Below are positions 32,121 through 40,104 of a stretch of DNA of 64,000 nucleotides, piece by piece. Both the position numbers and the translations under genes were made by a program. This DNA comes from an uncultured Dehalococcoidia bacterium (lineage in GTDB: Bacteria; Chloroflexota; Dehalococcoidia; Lucifugimonadales; UBA3495): the NCBI GenBank assembly GCA_958296385.1, contig OY282494.1, positions 1,161,416-1,225,415 of the forward strand, written 5' to 3'. A model generated the notes under the pieces. That model made no database searches and was not told where the DNA came from. It saw only the letters and a list, made by a program, of their open reading frames with translations. Position 1 is the first letter of the stretch; the number at the start of each line of letters is the position of its first letter.

Positions 32121-32158
32121 CAAGCGTGCCGGCGCCGGCGAGCCGGCACGCTTGTTTT
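32121..32158 (+). terminator. intrinsic terminator after tmRNA
   Basis: A perfect 13-bp stem (32121-32133 with 32142-32154, CAAGCGTGCCGGC pairing) with an 8-nt loop, followed by TTTT. It lies 17 nt after the tmRNA CCA end. Confidence 0.92.
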
Positions 32159-32190
32159 GGTCTAATGCGGCCTCAATCTCAATCGCCGGC

Positions 32191-33045
32191 CTATTCGTCC
32201 ACCGTGGGCGACCAGTTGTAAATCTTTGACAGGGCGCCCCCCATCAGCGTGGCGCGTTCCGCATCGGAAAGCTGGTCGGTTACCCGGAATGCCTCTACGC
32301 CCTGCTCGTAGGTTAGCAGGTTCACGGCGCGCGTCCAGTCGGTGCCCCACAAGCAGCGGTCAAGGCCGAACGCGGCGAATATCCGGCTCAGCGGTTCCCA
32401 GATGTCGGGGTAGGGGAATGGCTGGTGGGACAGGGTGCCGGCGCCGGAGATTTTGATGGCTACGTTGTCAAGTTCCGCCAGCGACAGCACGTTGGGCAAA
32501 TCGGCGAAAGGCTCCGGCGGCGCCGGCGGCTCAAAGGGCTGGGCCAGGCCCACGTGGTCAACTACTATCTGCGTAGCCGGGTTGCGGCGGGCCAGCTCGC
32601 GCAGCAGCGGCAGTTTGCCCGCAGCCATGATGTTCACCGGAACGCCGGCTTGCGCGCCGGCGGCCAGTATCTGATTGAGCCCGGAGTCGTCGGCCTCATA
32701 GGGCTGGTAGGTCAGCATGATGCGGGCGCCGACTACGCCGGGGGTGCCCGTCCACTGGGCCACGTCGGCGGCGATGGTTTCCGACTGGGGGTTAAAGGGC
32801 CTGATTAGACCGAACCGGCCGGGGTGTTTGGCGTACACCTCCAGGGCGTAGCTGGCGTCGTAGCTGTACATGGCGAAAGGCGAAACCAGCAAAGCGCCGT
32901 CCACGCCCACGGCGTCCATCGCCACCACCATGTCATCGCCGGTAACCTCGTCCGGGCCTTGCAGGAATCCGGTCCAGGGGCGCTCCGGGCGGTTGCGCTC
33001 GTAGGCGTGTACCTGGGAGTCAATTGTGAGAGTCTGCGTTGGCAT
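32191..33045 (-). CDS. amidohydrolase-2 family metal-dependent hydrolase
   Basis: A 284-residue TIM-barrel hydrolase of the amidohydrolase_2 type. It starts LTIDSQVHAYERN, where QVH replaces the usual HxH metal pair. The strands GARIMLTYQPY, VVDHVGLAQPF (with metal-site His) and the C-terminal CLWGTDWTRA carry the remaining catalytic Asp of this family. The start at 33045 is set by GAGGAG 7 nt upstream. Members act on lactones, carboxylates or as decarboxylases; the substrate here is unknown. A VOC gene lies just upstream on the same strand, 54 bp away, suggesting an operon. Confidence 0.88.
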   Translation of the reverse strand: MPTQTLTIDSQVHAYERNRPERPWTGFLQGPDEVTGDDMVVAMDAVGVDGALLVSPFAMYSYDASYALEVYAKHPGRFGLIRPFNPQSETIAADVAQWTGTPGVVGARIMLTYQPYEADDSGLNQILAAGAQAGVPVNIMAAGKLPLLRELARRNPATQIVVDHVGLAQPFEPPAPPEPFADLPNVLSLAELDNVAIKISGAGTLSHQPFPYPDIWEPLSRIFAAFGLDRCLWGTDWTRAVNLLTYEQGVEAFRVTDQLSDAERATLMGGALSKIYNWSPTVDE

Positions 33046-33099
33046 CGTGTTGCTCCTCTGCTGAAATCCGCTCTCCGGCGCCGGGGGCATCGCCGCATC

Positions 33100-33537
33100 C
33101 TAGTAATGGCGCAGCTCAACCACGTTGTCGTCGGGGTCGTAAATGTAAAGGGAGATGCCGTCGCCGTGGGAACCCCAACGCTTGCCGGGGCCGGCCTGAA
33201 TCTCAACGCCGATGTCCTCAAAGCGGGACTTCAGCTCCTCCATGTCGGTGTAGTCAATAACCATGCAGAAATGGTCCTGATTGCGGGCGTCGTCCTTGTC
33301 GTTGGGGATGTTCTCGGAGGCGAAAAAGTCAATGATGGTATCGGCGTTGATGCGGGCCGACGGGAAACGGACTTCGCCGGCGCGCCACTGCGCCACGCGC
33401 TCCGCCTCCAGGCCAAGCACTTCGGTGTAGAACCGCAGCGATTCCTCAACGTCTTTGGTACGCAGGACGATGTGGTCCATTTCGGTAATTTTGACCAGGG
33501 GCTTGGTGAGGGTTTCGAATTGGGTTATGGTAGCCAT
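33100..33537 (-). CDS. VOC-family dioxygenase/glyoxalase-like protein
   Basis: A 145-residue vicinal-oxygen-chelate protein. It has KITEMDHIVLRTKDVEESLRFYTEVLGLEAE at the N-terminus, QDHFCMVIDYTDMEELKSRFEDIGVE, and ends SLYIYDPDDNVVELRHY, a lactoylglutathione-lyase-like pattern with metal-binding His and Glu. GGAGG lies 6 nt before the ATG at 33537. The amidohydrolase follows on the same strand. Substrate unknown. Confidence 0.9.
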   Translation of the reverse strand: MATITQFETLTKPLVKITEMDHIVLRTKDVEESLRFYTEVLGLEAERVAQWRAGEVRFPSARINADTIIDFFASENIPNDKDDARNQDHFCMVIDYTDMEELKSRFEDIGVEIQAGPGKRWGSHGDGISLYIYDPDDNVVELRHY

Positions 33538-33719
33538 TGGTGGCCTCCTGCATTGCAGCGTCGGTTGCGGGCGTGTTGGCGGCATTATATGGCCCGGACG
33601 GCCGGTTGTCATCCGGCGCAGCGTCACTCCGGGTGACATTTGGCCGGGTGACATTTGGCGGTGGACATTGGGCGTTTGCCGCCTTACTATTGCGGCAATT
33701 GCGAATGGGGGGATGATTT

Positions 33720-35444
33720 ATGGCGATACGAGAGATGACGGCCAGCGCCTCGCGGCTGATGGTGGAGCAGCTGGCGGCTTTGGGCGTGAAGTACGTTTTC
33801 AACAATTCCGGCTCGCGGGAGGCGCTGTTTTTCAACGAGCTGCACTCCCGGCCCGATATTCACGGGATTCTGGGGCTGCACGAGGGGGCGGTGGCGGCGA
33901 TGGCCGGGGGGTACACGCAGGCCAACCTTGCGCCGGGCGTAATGGTGGTGCATCTGGGCGCCGGGCTGGCCCAGTGTATGGGGCAGCTGATTAACATCTG
34001 GACGGGCAGCCTGCCGGTGGTGGTCATCACTTTTGCCGGCGACACAGGCAGCTTTGCCGGCACGATTAACCTGGATTTGTCGCACAACGCCGGGCCGACG
34101 GCCATCAGCGCGCCGCTGACCAAGGCCAACTGGACGGTGATTGAGCCGGCGGGACTGCCGGCGGCGATTGAGCGGGCCGTGCGGGTGGCGATGACGCCGC
34201 CGGTGGGGCCGGTGCATCTGGCGGTGTACGACCGGCTGCTGGGGCCGACCGAGTATTCCGCCAACATCATTGACGGCGGCGTGCCGGAGTTCCGGAGCGG
34301 CTACCCGTCGGACGGCGACGTGGAGGCCATCGCCCAAGCGCTGCGCGACGCCAAGCGTCCTTTGCTGTACGCCGGCGACGGCATCTGGAAAAGCGGCGCC
34401 GACGCGGAGGTTACGGCGCTGGCGGAGCGGTTTGGCCTGCCGGTGGTGGGCGAACTGCGGGGCGTCCCCATCAAGCACCCGCTGCACTGCGGCGGGCGCC
34501 GGCTGGAACAGGCGCCGGACATTGACCCTGACCTGATTCTCTGCTGGGGCGTGCGCCATAACGGAACCGGCACCCCCGACGACTACGCCGCTTTTTACAA
34601 CGCCGAGCGTATCATCGCGGTAGGCGCCGATGCGGAAAAGCTGGAGAACATCCCGGGGCTGGACTTGGCGGTGCTGGCCGATGAAAAGCGCACCGCGCAA
34701 CGGCTGCTGGACGTCACAGAGTCGGAACGCGAACGTCTGTCGGAACGGCGGGCGTGGGCCAGAGAGGAAGCCGCCGCACTGCGCGCCCGCCGGCGGGATG
34801 CCGCCCGGCAGATTGCGCCGCAGACGGGCAAAGTCCGGCCCTACGTGCTGGCCGACGCTCTGGACAACGCTTTGGAACGGCGGGGCGGCGGCCTGGTAAC
34901 CATCGAGCAGTTCGCCGTTGCGCAGGATTTGCTGGACAACTCCGGTGCGCCGGGCAGCAACCAGTACATCCGGCCGGCCGGCGGCTCGGAGGGCTACGGC
35001 GTGGGGGCGGCCATTGGCGCCAAGCTGGGCGCGCCGGGGCAGCCGGTGGTGGGGCTGGTGGGAGATGGCTCCCTCTACTACTCCGATTCGGCCCTGTGGA
35101 CGGCCGCCAGCCACAACATCCCCGTGCTGTACGTGATTTCCAACAACGGGGCCTACGGCATCGTCGCCAATTCCTTTGCCAACGCCAACGCCGATATGAA
35201 GGAAACCGGGGAGTACCGGGGCGTGGTGCTGGACAACATCGACCCGGTCAAGCTGGCCGAGGGGTTCGGCGTGGAGGCGATGGACGCTACCGACGAGGCC
35301 ACCATCGGCGAGGCCATCGACCGGGGACTGGCGCTGGTCGAGGATGAGCAGCGGCCCTATCTGCTCAACGTGCATCTGCCGCTGGGACTGCCGGAGGGCG
35401 GGCGGCCCGGCGCCATTTACAGCCTCAAGGATGACGTTTCCTGA
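33720..35444 (+). CDS. thiamine-diphosphate-dependent enzyme (acetolactate synthase/benzoylformate decarboxylase type)
   Basis: A 574-residue ThDP enzyme with the three-domain order of the acetolactate synthase superfamily: the N-terminal PYR domain with the activating Glu in GLHEGAVAAMAGGY (about residue 57), a central domain, and the C-terminal PP domain with the cofactor motif GDGSLYYSDSALWTA...NNGAYG. It is the same length as typical acetolactate synthase or decarboxylase proteins. An FAD-binding segment typical of true ALS is not apparent, so a decarboxylase/lyase role is as likely. GGGGGG precedes the ATG loosely. It begins a plus-strand block followed by a propeller protein and a LigB-type dioxygenase. 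Confidence 0.9.
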   Translation: MAIREMTASASRLMVEQLAALGVKYVFNNSGSREALFFNELHSRPDIHGILGLHEGAVAAMAGGYTQANLAPGVMVVHLGAGLAQCMGQLINIWTGSLPVVVITFAGDTGSFAGTINLDLSHNAGPTAISAPLTKANWTVIEPAGLPAAIERAVRVAMTPPVGPVHLAVYDRLLGPTEYSANIIDGGVPEFRSGYPSDGDVEAIAQALRDAKRPLLYAGDGIWKSGADAEVTALAERFGLPVVGELRGVPIKHPLHCGGRRLEQAPDIDPDLILCWGVRHNGTGTPDDYAAFYNAERIIAVGADAEKLENIPGLDLAVLADEKRTAQRLLDVTESERERLSERRAWAREEAAALRARRRDAARQIAPQTGKVRPYVLADALDNALERRGGGLVTIEQFAVAQDLLDNSGAPGSNQYIRPAGGSEGYGVGAAIGAKLGAPGQPVVGLVGDGSLYYSDSALWTAASHNIPVLYVISNNGAYGIVANSFANANADMKETGEYRGVVLDNIDPVKLAEGFGVEAMDATDEATIGEAIDRGLALVEDEQRPYLLNVHLPLGLPEGGRPGAIYSLKDDVS

Positions 35445-35476
35445 GCCGGGCCGCATCGTTAAAAGGAAGGTGCAAA

Positions 35477-36472
35477 ATGTCAGCGGACAAAAGGATTTAC
35501 GTTGGGATGCACGACGGGGTTTGCGCCGTCGTCAGCAAGGACGGCGGGCAAAGCTGGGAGCAGGGGCCGGTCACACCGCTGGCCCACGCCGCCGCGCGTC
35601 TGGCGGCCAGCCCGGTTGCGCCCGTACGGGCCTATCTGGCGTCGTATGAGTCGGGGGTCTATCGCACCGATGACGGGGGGATGTCGTGGCATCGGCTGGA
35701 TTCTTACCCCTCCGACTACGCGCACAGCGTGCTGGCGCATCCGGAGCAGCCGGATACGGTGTACGTGGGCAGCGAACCGGCGGCGGTTTATCGCTCGGCG
35801 GACGGCGGCGCAACGTGGGAGGAACTGGACGGGCTGCGCGCCGTGCCGGAATCGTCGGAATGGGGGTTTCACTCGCCAACCCGCGACTCGCACATCCGCG
35901 ACCTGCGCGCTGCGCCCGGCGATGCGGATTGCCTGTACGCCGGCATTGAGGTGGGCGGTATGGTGCGCTCTGCGGACGGCGGGCGCAGCTGGCGGCAGCT
36001 GCCCGGCCTGCACGACGACATCCACTGCGTAAGCCTCAGCACCAACCGGCCTAACCGGGTGTACGTGGCTACGGCCCGCGCGCCCTACCGCTCCGATGAC
36101 GGGGGCGGGCAGTGGGAGGCGATTAACGCCGGGCTGGAACGCCGCTATACGCTGCACATCGCGGCGGCGCCTGACGACGCTGACCTGGCGCTGGTTACGG
36201 TGTCGGAGAACGCGCGGCGCGGCAATCCGCAGTTTTACCGCTCCGGCGACGCCGGCCGAAGCTGGCAGCTGGTGCAGGGGTTGGGCGCCGGGGAGGATGC
36301 GGCCGATATGGTGGTAGCCTTTGAGTGGGATCCGGAGGAACCGGGCCGGGTGTACGCCGGAACGGACGGCGGCGGTTTGTTCAGCAGCGGGGACGGCGGC
36401 GTTACGTGGCAGCCGCTGCCGGTTCGCCTGCCCACCGTTGCCGTGGGCGCGCTGGCAGTGGTCAACGGATAG
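35477..36472 (+). CDS. Asp-box (BNR) beta-propeller protein
   Basis: A 331-residue repeat protein of sialidase/VPS10-like type. At least seven Asp-box motifs are visible (SKDGGQSW, RTDDGGMSW, RSADGGATW, RSADGGRSW, RSDDGGGQW, RSGDAGRSW, SSGDGGVTW), one per propeller blade. No signal peptide and no catalytic sialidase residues can be seen, so it appears cytoplasmic and of unknown function. AAGGAAGG lies 6 nt before the ATG. It follows the ThDP gene by 32 bp and precedes the dioxygenase by 66 bp, in the same direction. Confidence 0.88.
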   Translation: MSADKRIYVGMHDGVCAVVSKDGGQSWEQGPVTPLAHAAARLAASPVAPVRAYLASYESGVYRTDDGGMSWHRLDSYPSDYAHSVLAHPEQPDTVYVGSEPAAVYRSADGGATWEELDGLRAVPESSEWGFHSPTRDSHIRDLRAAPGDADCLYAGIEVGGMVRSADGGRSWRQLPGLHDDIHCVSLSTNRPNRVYVATARAPYRSDDGGGQWEAINAGLERRYTLHIAAAPDDADLALVTVSENARRGNPQFYRSGDAGRSWQLVQGLGAGEDAADMVVAFEWDPEEPGRVYAGTDGGGLFSSGDGGVTWQPLPVRLPTVAVGALAVVNG

Positions 36473-36538
36473 AACGCTTTTCGGATAGAACGCTTTGCAG
36501 CAGCATCGCATCGGAATATCGGAACAAGGAGCTGGACA

Positions 36539-37534
36539 ATGGCAGAGCTAGTATTGGGACTGGCATCCTCGCACAGCCCGCAACTCAGCACGCCCGCCGA
36601 GGGGTGGGCCGGGCGCGGGGAGCGGGACAAGGGCAACCCGGAGCTGATTGGAACCGACGGCATCACCTCCAACTACGAGGGGCTGCTGGCCCGCACCGAC
36701 ACGGCCCGCATCGCCAAAGAAATAACGCCGGCCAAGTTTGAGCAGCGGCACCAGCAAAACCAGCAGGCCATCGCGCATCTGGCCAGGAAACTGTACGACG
36801 CGCGGCTGGACGTGCTGGTGATGGTGGGGGATGACCAGCACGAGTACCTGCTGGACGACAATATGCCGGCTTTCTGCGTTTATTGGGGGGACGAGGTGAA
36901 AGTCTCCGGCCACGAGGCCGGGCCAGCGACGGGCAACCGGCTGCTGATTGGCTACAACACCGAGGACGTGTATGCGCCCACCGATTCGGCGCTGGGCTTG
37001 CATATCATCGGCAGCCTGATGGACGCCGAGTTTGACGTGGGCAGTTCCAGCTTTCTCGACCCCAGCCGGGGCGGACGCGCGCAAGGCGGCATCGGCCACG
37101 CTTTCGGCTACGTCTATAACCGCCTGATGAACGGGGCGACGATTCCGACGGTGCCGGTTATGCTCAACACCTACTACCCGCCCAACCAGCCCACGCTGAA
37201 ACGGTGCTACAACCTGGGGCAGGCGCTGCGCGGGGCGATTGAATCCTGGCCCAAAGATATACGCGTGGGCATACTGGCGTCCGGCGGCCTCAGCCACTTT
37301 GTGGTTGACGAGGAGCTTGACCAGCAGGCGCTGGACGGGATGCAGGCCAAGAGCGTTGACCGGCTGTCCGCTTTGCCGCGCGAGAAAATAAACTCCGGCA
37401 GCTCGGAGATACGCAACTGGATTGTGGTAACCGGGGCAACCGAGCATCTGGACATGGACGTGGTGGACTACGTGCCGTGCTACCGTTCGCCGGCCGGCAC
37501 GGGCTGCGCGATGGGGTTTGCCAGCTGGGAATAG
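36539..37534 (+). CDS. class III extradiol dioxygenase (LigB-like)
   Basis: A 331-residue catalytic subunit B-type extradiol ring-cleavage dioxygenase. It opens aromatic diols with nonheme Fe(II). It has SSHSP near the N-terminus, VGDDQHEY (iron-ligand His region), VPVMLNTYYPPNQP and the C-terminal LASGGLSHFVVDEELD. AAGGAG lies 7 nt before the ATG. It faces the HpaB-type monooxygenase gene with only 7 bp between the stop codons; hydroxylation followed by ring cleavage is a plausible shared pathway, inferred from gene content only. Confidence 0.9.
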   Translation: MAELVLGLASSHSPQLSTPAEGWAGRGERDKGNPELIGTDGITSNYEGLLARTDTARIAKEITPAKFEQRHQQNQQAIAHLARKLYDARLDVLVMVGDDQHEYLLDDNMPAFCVYWGDEVKVSGHEAGPATGNRLLIGYNTEDVYAPTDSALGLHIIGSLMDAEFDVGSSSFLDPSRGGRAQGGIGHAFGYVYNRLMNGATIPTVPVMLNTYYPPNQPTLKRCYNLGQALRGAIESWPKDIRVGILASGGLSHFVVDEELDQQALDGMQAKSVDRLSALPREKINSGSSEIRNWIVVTGATEHLDMDVVDYVPCYRSPAGTGCAMGFASWE

Positions 37535-37541
37535 GCGGCGC

Positions 37542-39029
37542 CTAGTACGGCAGCGGCTCGGCAATCAGCGCCTTGATGCGGGCGGTAATGTCCGCCTGGT
37601 CGTAGGTGCGCAGCAGGTTGATGCGGTTGCGGTTGGGGTCGCCGCCGTGCCAGTACTCGTAAATCTCCTGCCGCATCCCAAAGGACGAAACGGCCAGGTC
37701 GTGGGCCAACCGGAAAAGGCGCGACTTGTACTCCACGCCGACGCCTTTGCCCGGCATATAGCGGGCCAGGTAAGGGCGGAACTCCGGGTTGGCCAGGTCG
37801 TTCTCGCTGGGCTGCATAATCATCCCGGAACCGGAAATCTCCCGCAGCAGCTCCACCATCCGGGCCGACGTTTGGGCGAAGTAAATGTTCATGCCGGACA
37901 TTGAGCCCAGCGACATCAGGCCGTTGTCGGCCAGATAGGCGTTGTGTTCCACGCCGTCCATAGCGTGCTGCCACATCTCGGTGTAGGTGGCCATTTCGCC
38001 CAGTTTCGCCGCCACCTCCCGGTACTCAATCACGCCGATGGCCTCGGCAATCAGGGTAGCGACGGCGGTCATCAGCTTCATCCGCTGGTGAATCCGGCAC
38101 AGGTTGCCCCAGCCGCGAAAGTTGGCGTCGGAACCGAGCCGCTGCAACAGCGGGGCCGAATCGTAGAGCATAAAAATGCGGTTCCACGGCACCAGCACGT
38201 GGTCAAAGAACAGCATCGCATCCTGCTCATCGTAGCGGGCCGCCAGTGGATGGCCGTAGCTGCCGGGCCATTGGGACACCGGCTCCCGGCACAGAATCTT
38301 AAGCCCCGGACTGTCGGTGGGAATGGAAAAGGCCAGTATGAACTTGGGGTCGGCGCGGCGCACAAAGGTGGCCGAGAGGGATACGTAGGTTTCGTTGCTG
38401 ATGGGCGCGGCGGTGGCCAGCTGCTTGGCGCCGTGAACAATCACCCCGTCGGCGGTTTCCTCCACCACGTGCAGCGCAACCTCGGCTTCGCTGGCGGCGC
38501 GGGTTTCGTTCTGCGGCTGCTGGCTGCGGTCAACCTGCGGGTCGCCCAGGGCGTGGGTAAGGAACAGGTCGTTCTCCATACAATGGCGGTAGTAGTTGGT
38601 GATATTATCGCCAAAGTCGCAATGCGGGTTCCGCACCTGCCCCAGCGCATCGCGGATGGCGTACAGCCCGATGATGTGCGGGGCCAGAATATCCGGACTG
38701 CGCCCCAACTGCCCCCAGGATTCCGCGTTCCAGATTTCGCTGTTGCGCCGCTGCGCTTTCAGGTCATCACGACTACGCGGCAGCAGCCACGACAGACTGC
38801 AACGGTTGCCGGTGTCCGGGGAGATAAAAGTCATCTCATCCCGATACTCCGGCGAGTGTTGCAAGTCGTAGATACGGGCCAGTTCGCGCACCATACCGGA
38901 CATAGCCGGGTGAGCGGTAACATCGGCAACTTTGGCGCCGTCCAGCCAGACCTCGCGGTCATCCTGCAAGCTGGCGATGTAGCGGGCGCCGGACATGGCG
39001 CCGAGGGCGGGGGCTGTTTGCAGTGCCAT
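37542..39029 (-). CDS. HpaB-family flavin-dependent monooxygenase
   Basis: A 495-residue protein of the 4-hydroxyphenylacetate 3-hydroxylase (HpaB) family, acyl-CoA-dehydrogenase-like fold, which hydroxylates aromatic rings with reduced FAD. Recognised segments: GARYIASLQDDREVWLDGAKV, NDLFLTHALGDPQVDRSQ, DGVIVHGAKQLATAAPISNE, DHVLVPWNRIFMLYD and a C-terminal SSFGMRQEIYEYWHGGDPNRNRINLL. The family's usual 480-520-residue length is met. GAGG lies 5 nt before the ATG. No reductase partner (HpaC) lies next to it. Confidence 0.95.
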   Translation of the reverse strand: MALQTAPALGAMSGARYIASLQDDREVWLDGAKVADVTAHPAMSGMVRELARIYDLQHSPEYRDEMTFISPDTGNRCSLSWLLPRSRDDLKAQRRNSEIWNAESWGQLGRSPDILAPHIIGLYAIRDALGQVRNPHCDFGDNITNYYRHCMENDLFLTHALGDPQVDRSQQPQNETRAASEAEVALHVVEETADGVIVHGAKQLATAAPISNETYVSLSATFVRRADPKFILAFSIPTDSPGLKILCREPVSQWPGSYGHPLAARYDEQDAMLFFDHVLVPWNRIFMLYDSAPLLQRLGSDANFRGWGNLCRIHQRMKLMTAVATLIAEAIGVIEYREVAAKLGEMATYTEMWQHAMDGVEHNAYLADNGLMSLGSMSGMNIYFAQTSARMVELLREISGSGMIMQPSENDLANPEFRPYLARYMPGKGVGVEYKSRLFRLAHDLAVSSFGMRQEIYEYWHGGDPNRNRINLLRTYDQADITARIKALIAEPLPY

Positions 39030-39154
39030 TGCTACCTCAATTGGATTGAGCCGTTGAATTGAACCGTGCTAGCTGTAATAGATGTACATTCGCAGGCTGC
39101 CGTTAGCAATGCGGCATACTTCGGGCATCGTTGACCGACGGACGGACGGACGGG

Positions 39155-39790
39155 CTAACCGGCCTGGCCCGTCAGTTTCAAGTACAGCGCATCGCCGCAC
39201 AGGGCAACGTCATCGCCCCATTCCACCGCGCCGCCGGCGCCCAGCCGCACCGACTCGAAAAACCGGCGGTCGTTCCAGCGCGCAAAAGGTTCGGCGCCGG
39301 CAATGTCGGACAAGTCCACTTCGCCGGCAACGCCATCGGCATAGCGCAGCCAGATGCGATGCCCGGCAAGGGGAGCTACCGAAGTCGGCATGGCGAATTC
39401 GCCGGAGGATTCTGCCGTCCCAAAGCTGCCAGCCTTGCCCAGAGACAACGGCCCGGCCGGCGCCAGTTTGCCGGCCGCATAGTCCTCATCAAGGTTAAAA
39501 ATCTGCAAGGCAGAGGCGCCCAGACGGAACTCGTCCTGAGGGCTGAACAACACGGGGCAAGGCCACTGCTGTTTGCCGATGGACAGCAGGGCGATACCAT
39601 AACCCCAATCCGCCAGACTGCCGTCCGGCAGCGCAACGCTCCGCTGGCAAGTGGGTTCAATGCCCAGCTCATTCAGAACGGACGCCGGGAAAATGGAGTG
39701 GTCAGCCCAAACGTCCACCAGGGGATGCGTGGGGTAAAAATCCGCCCCGCCAAGTTTGCAGATACCGACTTCGGCCCGCAGCTGAGTCAT
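39155..39790 (-). CDS. clan-AA (retropepsin-like) aspartyl protease-like/DUF2442 fusion
   Basis: A 211-residue protein with two apparent domains. Residues about 1-110 resemble a bacterial clan-AA aspartic protease (LVDVWADHSIFPASVLNELGI, VALPDGS, LGASALQIFNLDED), but the DTG-type active-site triad is DVWA. Residues about 140-211 match DUF2442 (HRIWLRYADGVAGEVDLSDI, ARWNDRRFFESV, VEWGDDVALCGDALY). The order and pairing are unusual. Family assignments are pattern-based and the catalytic activity is doubtful. Confidence 0.65.
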   Translation of the reverse strand: MTQLRAEVGICKLGGADFYPTHPLVDVWADHSIFPASVLNELGIEPTCQRSVALPDGSLADWGYGIALLSIGKQQWPCPVLFSPQDEFRLGASALQIFNLDEDYAAGKLAPAGPLSLGKAGSFGTAESSGEFAMPTSVAPLAGHRIWLRYADGVAGEVDLSDIAGAEPFARWNDRRFFESVRLGAGGAVEWGDDVALCGDALYLKLTGQAG

Positions 39791-39886
39791 TGCCGCCTGT
39801 CCTTGTGCGCTGTAATCCGGGAGTTTCGCTGCGTTCAGTATCGCACATCGTCGCTTGTCTTGCCCGGTTTTGCGCTTTGCCGACAG

Positions 39887-40073
39887 CGTTTCGGTTTGGG
39901 TGGTTTAGTTTCCCTAATGTCATTCCGCCCCTCTCCCCCAATGTCATTCTGAGCGCAGCGAAGAATCTCGAAAGCGTAGCAACGGCGTTGCCCTCAAAGT
40001 GTGTCCTACGTCATCGAGATTCTTCGCTGCGCTCAGAATGACATTGAGGGAAACTAAACCACCTGAAACGGAA
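39887..40073. repeat. long inverted repeat (palindromic element)
   Basis: The arms at 39887-39971 and 40014-40073 pair over about 60 bp as inverted repeats, containing the ATGTCATTCTGAGCGCAG-type motif and its reverse complement and the outer GGTGGTTTAGTTTCCCT. The left arm carries a small internal duplication of ATGTCATTC. About 42 bp separate the arms. The GTCATTCTGAGCGCAGCGAAGAA motif (read in two pieces) is a widely scattered bacterial repeat. It fills the gap 39791-40104, which has no gene. Confidence 0.85.
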
Positions 40074-40104
40074 CGCTACCCGCTTTGCCGGGGTCATGCC
40101 GGCG

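Noticed and set aside
33687-35456. 589-residue open frame on the minus strand across the ThDP enzyme
   Set aside because: Shadow of the plus-strand gene, which has the full ThDP motifs; no family pattern in the shadow.
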